A DNA stretch of 13,205 nt from Chloroflexota bacterium (GTDB lineage Bacteria > Chloroflexota > Anaerolineae > Anaerolineales > Anaerolineaceae), in contig JAJUJY010000122.1 in assembly GCA_029265085.1 (NCBI GenBank), positions 1 to 13,205 of the forward strand, in the 5' to 3' direction. A program made the translations under genes and the position numbers. This document shows, in pieces, positions 7,611 to 13,205 of the stretch. The number at the start of each line of letters is the position of its first letter. Within the stretch, counting starts at the first letter, position 1. The notes under the pieces are model-generated. The model made no database searches. It was not told where the DNA came from and saw only the letters and a list, made by a program, of their open reading frames with translations.

Positions 7611-8581
7611 TTCCAAGGATAAAAATTGCGCATTTACCGACCCCTGTTGAATTTTTACCCCGTTTAACTGCTGAATTAGGCGGTCCAAAAATCTGGGTCA
7701 AACGGGATGATCAAACTGGCCTGGCAATGGGGGGTAATAAGACTCGCAAGCTGGAATACGTTTTAGCAGAAGCACAGGCTAATGGAGCAAAGACATTGAT
7801 TACTGTCGGTGCTGCCCAGTCGAATCATTGCAGGCAAACGGCTGCGCTGGCAAAACGAGTCGGTTTGGATTGCATCCTGGTATTAAACGGTAATCCTCCT
7901 GCTGTGGCAGATGGGAATTATTTACTCGACCGCCTCTTTGATGCCGAAATCGTGTGGACAACTCGACCGCTGCGAGAAAAAACCTCTCAAGAAGTGTTTG
8001 AAAAAGCCTGGGAAGAAGGGCGTCGTCCATTCTTAATTCCTGTTGGTGCATCCACGCCGACAGGCGCTTTGGGATATTGGGCAGCATTTGATGAGCTGAT
8101 GAAGCAAGAAGTGGAACCAGACTGGATTGTGATCGCTTCTTCGTCAGCCGGAACGCAGGCTGGTTTGGCATTAGGCGCGCATCTGGCCGGTTGGAAGGGC
8201 AACGTGTTGGGAATCAGTATTGATGAACCTGAACGCGACCTGCAAGAAATGGTTGCTGGAATTGCCACCGAAGCAAGCGATCGTTTGGGTAAGAAAACGC
8301 TGATTCGCCCTGAAGATATTCATGTTAATGCAGATTATCTGGGTGAAGGGTACGGTATTTTAGGCGCACCTGAAATTGAAGCGATCCAAATGTTTGCGGC
8401 AAAAGAAGGTTTATTGTTAGATCCGGTATATACCGGGCGAGCCGCTGCAGGGTTGATCGATCTGGTGCGTAAAGGTTTCTTTAAACCAACCGATAAGGTC
8501 TTGTTCTGGCACACTGGCGGTACTCCCGCACTATTTGCGGAAGGGTATTCTCGGAAAATCTCCGAATCCTTTAAAAATTAG
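7607..8581 (+). CDS. PLP-dependent D-cysteine desulfhydrase / ACC deaminase family enzyme
   Basis: Fold-type II PLP enzyme. Characterised relatives deaminate D-cysteine to pyruvate, sulfide and ammonia, or open 1-aminocyclopropane-1-carboxylate. Seen: HLPTPVEFLPRL (9-20), WVKRDDQTG (30-38), the PLP lysine motif GGNKTRKLEY (42-51; K45 expected as Schiff-base lysine), GAAQSNHCRQTAA (68-80) contacting substrate, the phosphate loop SSSAGTQAGL (178-187), DPVYTGRAAAG (272-282) and FWHTGGTPALF (300-310). QSNH (not the QSNQ of ACC deaminases) and HTGG (not HLGG) favour the D-cysteine desulfhydrase side, though other D-amino acids or sulfonates are possible. The 324 aa length is normal. The GTG start is needed because the first in-frame Met is residue 41, beyond the conserved N-terminus. 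It ends the plus-strand run, its stop overlapping the stop of the opposing kinase gene. Cytoplasmic. Confidence 0.9.
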   Translation: MIPRIKIAHLPTPVEFLPRLTAELGGPKIWVKRDDQTGLAMGGNKTRKLEYVLAEAQANGAKTLITVGAAQSNHCRQTAALAKRVGLDCILVLNGNPPAVADGNYLLDRLFDAEIVWTTRPLREKTSQEVFEKAWEEGRRPFLIPVGASTPTGALGYWAAFDELMKQEVEPDWIVIASSSAGTQAGLALGAHLAGWKGNVLGISIDEPERDLQEMVAGIATEASDRLGKKTLIRPEDIHVNADYLGEGYGILGAPEIEAIQMFAAKEGLLLDPVYTGRAAAGLIDLVRKGFFKPTDKVLFWHTGGTPALFAEGYSRKISESFKN

Positions 8582-10617
8582 GGGATTATCCCTGGCTTCC
8601 AAGCTGGGTCAAAATCTGCACCTGGCTCAAAGGTTAATTGTGTCAGGTTGCCGCCGTTGCGGGTGAGCAAGAAAATATCACTATTTTTGTTGACGATCCC
8701 CTCAAAGGCAATCCACCAGGAATCTGGTGAAACAGATGGATCATATACCGGGCGGAGTGTTTCGGCAACTGGAAACTCTTCCGCCTGGTTTTTATTTGAC
8801 TGCTTTGCAATCAAACGGGGCAAATCTGATCCCTGGACGAAATAAATTACTGCCTGATCGGTTGACCAAACGGGCATACGGTCGCCATTTCCGTCCTGCG
8901 CTGAGAATTCTTTGGGGGCTGATCCGTCAGGATTCATGATCCATATTTGAGACTCGCCAAGGCGCGTGGTTTCGAAAATAATTTTTTGCCCATCGGGTGC
9001 CCAAGCCGGGTTGCGATCATTGGTGGTGGGCGGCGAGAGCCGGGTGACCTGCTGGACAGCTAATTCATAAAGGAAAATATGCTGCAACCGCTCCCGCAGT
9101 GAAGTGAACAAAATATATTTGCCATCTGGTGACCAGTCAGGTTCAAAATCTCCCCCAGGTAATGAAACCAATGGGGTTAGCCCGCTGCCATCGGTATTGA
9201 TAATAAACATGCTGGCATTTTTATAGATATCCTGGCGGCCTGGACAAGGGGAAATAAATACCAGTTGGTTTCCATCTGGTGACCAATCCGGTTGGCAGGC
9301 TCCGTCCGGAAAATTGGTGACCTGTACTGGTTGGCTCCCGTCAGCATTCATGATCCAAACTTGGGGCACACCACTGCGATCTGACGCAAAAGCAATCATT
9401 CCATCCCCGCCGCCTGTGGGGGTCGCTGAAATCGTTGGGGCTGCTGAAATCGTTTCTGCTGTCTGTGTGGCGGTTTCTGTTTGCGGCATGGTTGGAATTA
9501 CAGCCGCAGCTTCGGTTGTGGCGGCAGTAGGGCTGGCTGCCAGGTTTGTATTGGTTGGCAGCAGACTGGCGGTTATGGTTGCTGTTGTTGGCCGGATAGT
9601 TGGGGATGATGGAGATAATCCAATGATGATTGATAAAATTATCCCGACCACAATCAAACCAATGAAGACGGGTATGATGGGCAGCTTCTTTTTTTGTGCT
9701 TTAAGGGGAACCGAGTTGTTCTCCACAGGCGGTTCATCGACATGACCCAGTTGGAGCGGGAATCCTTCCACATGTTCAAGCCGGATAGTCTCGGAAAATT
9801 TTTTGGCAAGTTCAGGATTGGTTCCAAGCAGTGCAGATTTAAATTCCCCTGCGCTTTGAAACCGGCGGCCTGGCTCTACCGACATAGCTTTTTCAATGGC
9901 GTCAGCTGCTTTTTGAGAGATATTGGGATTTATTTTTCTGAGTGAGGTTAATGAGGCAGTGTTTAACATCCTGGAAAGCCCATCTTCTGGAATTTTTCCG
10001 GTTAGTGCGGCATAAAGGGTTGCACCTAGTGCATAAATATCCGATAACGGGTTGGTCCCCTGTCCGTATTGTTCCGGTGGGGCATATCCAGGGGTGAGTG
10101 CTTGTGCACCGGTTGTTGTTGCCTGTCCACTTGCAGCAATTTTCGCCAGGCCAAAATCAACCAGATATACCTGGCCTTCTGGGGTGATTTTTATATTGCC
10201 AGGTTTAATATCTCGGTGCACAATGGGAGGCCGGCTGTGATGTAGATAATCCAGGGCGTCACAGACGTCAACAGCCATCGTTATGGCTTCTTCTTCAGAA
10301 ATAGGTCCTTGCCGGTCAATCCGTTCGCGCAGGTCTTCACCGGGGATGTAATCCATGACAAGATATTGACCTTGCTCGGGGATTGAAAAATGGTCCGTGA
10401 CGCGCGGTAAATTAGGATGCCGGACACCGGCAAGAATATTTGCCTCTCGATGAAATTGTGCGGCCGCATCCTCGTTTGTCGCAAGATTTTCTTTAATGGC
10501 TGCGACAATCCCCAGTGTTTCATCAATTGCCCGGTAAATCGTTCCCATGCCTCCCTGAGCGATGGTTTCTTCAATTCGATACCGGTTGCGAAGTTGGTCG
10601 CCAGGAGAAAGACGCAT
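8578..10617 (-). CDS. Transmembrane Ser/Thr protein kinase with extracellular PD40 (TolB-like) propeller, copy 1
   Basis: PknB/Hanks-type kinase with a predicted extracellular sensor. Kinase domain ~13-265: glycine loop AQGGMGTIY (20-28), K42 in AAIKEN, E58, catalytic HRDIKPGN (134-141), DFG (154-156) and activation segment TPGYAPPEQYG (175-185), so all catalytic residues are present. A basic stretch KAQKKK then one helix (~313-334) crosses the membrane. A Thr/Ala/Pro-rich stalk (~336-400) follows. Residues ~403-679 hold PD40 repeats: WSPDG at 445-449 and 495-499, WAPDG at 539-543, degenerate WSTDQ and VSPDS later, and a final FDPAWKPG that probably closes a propeller of about six blades. The only two extracellular cysteines are C441 and C458. 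The start follows AGGAG by 6 nt. It lies 9 nt after the paralogous kinase. Ligand and targets are unknown. Confidence 0.93.
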   Translation of the reverse strand: MRLSPGDQLRNRYRIEETIAQGGMGTIYRAIDETLGIVAAIKENLATNEDAAAQFHREANILAGVRHPNLPRVTDHFSIPEQGQYLVMDYIPGEDLRERIDRQGPISEEEAITMAVDVCDALDYLHHSRPPIVHRDIKPGNIKITPEGQVYLVDFGLAKIAASGQATTTGAQALTPGYAPPEQYGQGTNPLSDIYALGATLYAALTGKIPEDGLSRMLNTASLTSLRKINPNISQKAADAIEKAMSVEPGRRFQSAGEFKSALLGTNPELAKKFSETIRLEHVEGFPLQLGHVDEPPVENNSVPLKAQKKKLPIIPVFIGLIVVGIILSIIIGLSPSSPTIRPTTATITASLLPTNTNLAASPTAATTEAAAVIPTMPQTETATQTAETISAAPTISATPTGGGDGMIAFASDRSGVPQVWIMNADGSQPVQVTNFPDGACQPDWSPDGNQLVFISPCPGRQDIYKNASMFIINTDGSGLTPLVSLPGGDFEPDWSPDGKYILFTSLRERLQHIFLYELAVQQVTRLSPPTTNDRNPAWAPDGQKIIFETTRLGESQIWIMNPDGSAPKEFSAQDGNGDRMPVWSTDQAVIYFVQGSDLPRLIAKQSNKNQAEEFPVAETLRPVYDPSVSPDSWWIAFEGIVNKNSDIFLLTRNGGNLTQLTFEPGADFDPAWKPGIIP

Positions 10618-10623
10618 CAGGAA

Positions 10624-10628
10624 CTCCT
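10624..10628 (-). promoter_or_regulatory. Shine-Dalgarno overlapping the upstream stop codon
   Basis: Read on the minus strand, AGGAG overlaps the TAG stop of the upstream kinase (10629-10627) and lies 6 nt before the ATG at 10617. This suggests translation of the second kinase is coupled to the first. Confidence 0.65.
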
Positions 10629-12768
10629 ATGGAAGGGGGGCTGGAACAGGTTGCCAGACGGGGCCAAAGTCAAAATCTTTATCAGTTGTTAACTGGATCA
10701 GGTTGGCTCCGTTGATTGTCATCAAATAAATATCGTGATTGGTGCCATTTGGCCAACCCTCAAAAGTGATCCACTTGCCGTCAGGTGAAACCGCAGCTTT
10801 GGCTACCGGGCCAATTTCAGTTTGCCCGCGGGGTGGAATACGGGCTTCCAGAGAGGTTCCGCGGTCAGCATAACTCATCACAGAAAGCCATGGAATGGTT
10901 ACATCGGTTTTGGTTTGGCTGTAGAGAATAAGGCTTCCGTCACTTGACCAGGTTGGCCAGAGATTATTTAGTTCTCCAGAGAGTGTAAACCGGGTTTGAA
11001 ATTGCCCAGTATTGGACATGATCCAAATTTGTGAATAAGCAACTTCACGCACAAAAGCAATTTGTGTTCCTGAAGGAGACCAGGAAGGTTGTTTGTCGGC
11101 ATACACCGTGTTGGTTAATTGGGTCAACGTACTATCAACAATATTGTAAACGTAAATATGCGGCTTCCCATCCCGTAAGGAGGTAAAAGCAATTCTTCTG
11201 CCATCGGGCCCCCAGGCAGGGTCAAAATCAGCTGCTGGACTGGCGGGTAAAGGCAATGGTTCTGGCTGCGCACCGCTTGTTGCCAGATCAAGAATATATA
11301 TTTTTGTGCCCTCATAGAGGTATTGCCGGTTGGCACAAGGAGAAATAAAGGCAATTTTTGTTCCGTCTGGTGACCAGCTAGGTTGGCAGGCCCCATCCGG
11401 CATGCTGGTCACGGGGCGCTGCTGGCTCCCATCTGCATTCATCAACCAAATTTGCATAATGCCGGTGCGGTTTGAGGCAAACGCAATGATTCCGCTCCCG
11501 CCGCCAAGTGGTGTAGGCCCAACTGTTGGTGACGGCTCCGGTGTATTTGTGATTGTGGGAGAAGGGGTTAATGTTGCGGTTGGGTTCGCCAGTTCAATAT
11601 TTGTTGGGAGGGATGGAATAACCTCGGGTGTTGCCAGGGGAGTTGTCGCGGTTGGAAGAACGGCGGATACCGGTGTACTGGCAGGAGGAATCAGCAATGT
11701 GCGGACATTTGCCAGCCAGATAGGCTGGTACATATCGACAATCAGCAAAGCGATGATTAACAAGGAGATTGAAACAGGTAGTATCCACGGATTACGTTTT
11801 CGCCGGGCGTACGGATACGAGTTTCGTTTCATTCCAATCATTTCCGGCGCAGATGGCTGCGGCTGTGACGGGGAACTGCCGGATATTTCACTCGCAGGTG
11901 TAAATAGTGGTGAAACGGGTGGCGGAGTGACCAAAAAAGGTTTGCCGGTCACCGGGTTGAGATTTCCAGCTTCAATCAAAGCAGCTTTAAAATCTTCCGC
12001 TGTTTGGAACCGATCCTCTGGCTCCACCTCCAGGGCTTTTTCGATGGTTAAAGCCAGCTTGCGCCCAATTTTGGGAGTGATTTTGCGAATATCAGTCAGT
12101 TCTGCTTTTCCGGTTGCACGCGCCAGCCCATCTTCCGGAATTGTTCCAGTTAAGGCAGCGTATAGGGTTGCGCCAAGCGAATAAATATCTGTGCGTACAT
12201 CCGTTGGAGCAGTACCATACTGTTCTGGAGGGGAATATCCCGGAGTCATGGCACGCGCTCCGGTGGTGGTTTGCTGGTTGCCCATCATCACTTTGGCGAG
12301 GCCAAAATCCACCAGAAAAACCTGGCCTTCCGGTGTAATTTTGATGTTGCCCGGTTTTAAATCGCGGTGAATAATTGGTGAGGGGCGAGAGTGCAAATAA
12401 GCCAGGGCATCGCACATGGCGGCGCCAATGACAATGACTTCATGATCGGGTAAGCAGCCTAAGCGCTCGATTCGCTGGCGCAAATCTTCCCCATCGATAT
12501 AATCCATGATTAAATACTGGCCTTGCCCCGGAATGGTTAAATAATCTCCAACCCGCGGCAGATTAGGATGGCGAAGACTGGCTAAGATATTAGCTTCCCG
12601 TTGAAATTGCCTGGAATATTCTTCAGTTAAGAAAAGATTTTCTTTTACAGCAACCGGAATACCCAAATTTTCATCAACAGCTTCGTATACAGCCCCCATG
12701 CCACCCTGTCCCAGGATGGAAATGATGCGATAACGATTATTGAGAAAAATTCCTGGAGCGAGAGTCAT
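10627..12768 (-). CDS. Transmembrane Ser/Thr protein kinase with extracellular PD40 (TolB-like) propeller, copy 2
   Basis: Paralogue of the kinase at 8578-10617 with the same domain order, 713 aa. Kinase domain: LGQGGMGAVY (19-28), K42 in AVKEN, E58, HRDLKPGN (134-141), DFG (154-156), TPGYSPPEQYG (175-185). A longer Pro/Ser-rich juxtamembrane segment (~268-315) ends in basic RRKRNP (322-327), then one helix (~328-345). A Thr/Pro-rich stalk (~361-420) leads to PD40 repeats (~423-713): WSPDG at 465-469, WGPDG 519-523, WSPSG 563-567, WSSDG 607-611, VSPDG 660-664, closing with FGPVWQP. Extracellular cysteines are only C461 and C478. ATG at 12768 is preferred over the in-frame GTG at 12816: MTLAPGIFLNNRYRI aligns position by position with MRLSPGDQLRNRYRI of the other kinase, while the extra 16 residues match nothing there. 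No good ribosome site is visible. It heads a two-gene transcript. Confidence 0.93.
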   Translation of the reverse strand: MTLAPGIFLNNRYRIISILGQGGMGAVYEAVDENLGIPVAVKENLFLTEEYSRQFQREANILASLRHPNLPRVGDYLTIPGQGQYLIMDYIDGEDLRQRIERLGCLPDHEVIVIGAAMCDALAYLHSRPSPIIHRDLKPGNIKITPEGQVFLVDFGLAKVMMGNQQTTTGARAMTPGYSPPEQYGTAPTDVRTDIYSLGATLYAALTGTIPEDGLARATGKAELTDIRKITPKIGRKLALTIEKALEVEPEDRFQTAEDFKAALIEAGNLNPVTGKPFLVTPPPVSPLFTPASEISGSSPSQPQPSAPEMIGMKRNSYPYARRKRNPWILPVSISLLIIALLIVDMYQPIWLANVRTLLIPPASTPVSAVLPTATTPLATPEVIPSLPTNIELANPTATLTPSPTITNTPEPSPTVGPTPLGGGSGIIAFASNRTGIMQIWLMNADGSQQRPVTSMPDGACQPSWSPDGTKIAFISPCANRQYLYEGTKIYILDLATSGAQPEPLPLPASPAADFDPAWGPDGRRIAFTSLRDGKPHIYVYNIVDSTLTQLTNTVYADKQPSWSPSGTQIAFVREVAYSQIWIMSNTGQFQTRFTLSGELNNLWPTWSSDGSLILYSQTKTDVTIPWLSVMSYADRGTSLEARIPPRGQTEIGPVAKAAVSPDGKWITFEGWPNGTNHDIYLMTINGANLIQLTTDKDFDFGPVWQPVPAPLP

Positions 12769-12872
12769 TAGTATAAATTTTACCCTAACATTAATCAGAA
12801 GGGGTGCAAAATACACGTCACTTTCAGTCGTGCTATAATCATGACGATCCTATTACAGAATCGGGAACTTGC
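12769..12872. other. Divergent intergenic region between kinase gene and membrane-protein gene
   Basis: This 104-bp gap is the only sizeable intergenic stretch. It must hold the promoter of the minus-strand kinase pair and that of the plus-strand gene. A plus-strand extended -10 is visible (12831-12839). On the minus strand TATACT sits only one base before the kinase ATG and TTGCAC lies further up, but no correctly spaced pair was found, so no kinase promoter is assigned. Confidence 0.6.
12831..12839 (+). promoter_or_regulatory. Extended -10 promoter for the membrane-protein gene
   Basis: TGCTATAAT is a perfect extended -10 (TGn + TATAAT). No good -35 lies 16-18 bp upstream, which the TGn element can compensate for. 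Transcription would begin near 12846, giving a leader of about 27 nt before the ATG at 12873. Assigned by motif only. Confidence 0.5.
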
Positions 12873-13205
12873 ATGAACCTGGATATTCGCACAGCCGTAC
12901 AAACGACATTTGTATTACTTATTATTGGCTTGTTGATCAGTTTTATGATCGGTCTGAGCACCATTCGGACAGGCCGAAAGATATTTTATTACCGCAAACG
13001 CCAGCAATTAATTGCGCGCGGATGGCGGTATATTTTCATTGCAGTTGCAATGGGCGGTTTTGCTTTTGTGGTTTCTCGTTTTGCAGAACCGACGATTTAT
13101 CGGGTGTTGCCCCCCCCCCCCACCCGTAAGAAGACCCCCACCAATACGGTAAACCCCACCCATTACTTAAAACCCAACAATAAGCTAAACCCAACCAAAA
13201 CCCAA
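12873..13205 (+). CDS. Small two-helix membrane protein with Pro/Thr-rich tail (3' end cut by window)
   Basis: Function not recognised. The frame from ATG at 12873 is open to the last base (111 codons). It starts MNLDIRTAVQTTFV; helix one runs over ~residues 10-31 (TTFVLLIIGLLISFMIGL), a basic loop RTGRKIFYYRKRQQ follows, helix two covers ~48-63 (RYIFIAVAMGGFAFVV), then RFAEPTIYRVLPPPP. From about residue 80 the protein is Pro/Thr/Asn/Lys-rich. From memory, similar proteins in Anaerolineae have two helices followed by a long Thr-Pro repeat tail; this is recollection, not a search. The positive loop between helices suggests both ends lie outside, with the tail on the cell surface. A weak GGGA (12863-12866) precedes the start. 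It is divergent from the kinase pair. The last ~95 bases may contain sequence errors (see findings). Confidence 0.7.
   Translation, partial: MNLDIRTAVQTTFVLLIIGLLISFMIGLSTIRTGRKIFYYRKRQQLIARGWRYIFIAVAMGGFAFVVSRFAEPTIYRVLPPPPTRKKTPTNTVNPTHYLKPNNKLNPTKTQ
13110..13121 (+). repeat. Homopolymer run of twelve C
   Basis: Twelve consecutive C encode four Pro in the frame of the membrane protein. Such a run is either a slippage-prone tract or an error in the read. The following ~84 bases are A/C-rich and almost free of G, unlike the rest of the window. Confidence 0.85.

Noticed and set aside
8581..8640. Possible terminator hairpin at the convergent junction
   Set aside because: The short inverted pieces around GGCTTCCAAGC leave almost no loop and have no U-run on either strand, and the bases encode the conserved end of the kinase propeller.
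9314..9745. 143-aa plus-strand reading frame opposite the first kinase
   Set aside because: Antisense of the Thr/Ala-rich stalk, giving an apparent Val/Ala-rich 'membrane' protein. It is a composition artefact.
11330..12184. 284-aa plus-strand reading frame opposite the second kinase
   Set aside because: It mirrors the kinase and Thr/Pro-rich stalk; its Val/Gly-rich composition is the antisense of Thr/Pro codons. No start context or domain was seen, and the kinase frame is fully supported.
12769..12816. N-terminal extension of the second kinase from a GTG at 12816
   Set aside because: The extra 16 residues have no counterpart in the paralogous kinase, whereas the ATG at 12768 gives N-termini that align position by position. 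The extension would also use up half of the only promoter space.
12869..13129. 86-aa plus-strand reading frame overlapping the membrane-protein gene
   Set aside because: It is out of frame with the two-helix protein, is rich in His, Cys and Ser without any domain pattern, and stops at 13129. The frame from ATG 12873 has clear helices and a basic loop and stays open.
1..13205. Mobile elements, CRISPR array, phage genes or RNA genes
   Set aside because: No transposase, integrase, regular spaced repeats, tRNA cloverleaf or rRNA sequence was recognised. The direct repeats seen at DNA level around TCTGGTGACCA are codons of the PD40 WSPDG motif.

Overview
The window looks like a chromosomal segment of a Chloroflexota bacterium, probably of the Anaerolineae type. 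This is inferred from gene content, not from a marker gene. The pointers are two PknB-like Ser/Thr kinases with extracellular TolB/PD40 propellers on Thr/Pro-rich stalks, a two-helix membrane protein running into a Thr/Pro tail, and FemAB-like ligases beside polysaccharide genes. There is no rRNA, tRNA, CRISPR array, insertion sequence, integrase or phage gene. Coding is very dense: the largest gap is the 104-bp divergent region at 12769-12872, and no gene-free stretch reaches 300 bases.

Plus-strand block, 1-8581: eight co-directional genes. First comes the 3' part of a sensor histidine kinase, cut immediately after its phospho-acceptor motif. Then come an ExoA-like family 2 glycosyltransferase, a membrane polyprenyl-phosphate sugar-phosphate transferase that would start a lipid-linked glycan, and a membrane nucleotide-sugar 4,6-dehydratase of the WbpM/CapD type. 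After these are a FemAB-like aminoacyl/acyl transferase, a zinc-ribbon Nudix hydrolase, a second FemAB-like transferase and a PLP-dependent D-cysteine desulfhydrase/ACC deaminase-family enzyme. Genes from 3117 onward are separated by 4 nt or less, and several overlap. Three successive genes use GTG, TTG and GTG starts behind visible Shine-Dalgarno sequences. I read this as a cell-surface glycan locus (precursor synthesis, chain start, elongation) with an attached amino-acid or amino-sugar modification module. No flippase, polymerase or ABC exporter is in the window.

Minus-strand block, 12768-8578: two tandem paralogous transmembrane Ser/Thr kinases, 9 nt apart and probably translationally coupled. 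Each has a cytoplasmic kinase domain, one membrane helix, a low-complexity stalk and a propeller of about six blades. Each extracellular part contains exactly two cysteines at conserved positions. The downstream kinase gene ends on top of the last plus-strand gene (stop codons overlap at 8578-8581).

Right end, 12769-13205: a short divergent region with an extended -10 promoter, then the start of a small two-helix membrane protein. Its Pro/Thr-rich tail begins with a run of twelve C and continues in sequence that looks degraded, so the last ~95 bases should be treated as possibly unreliable.
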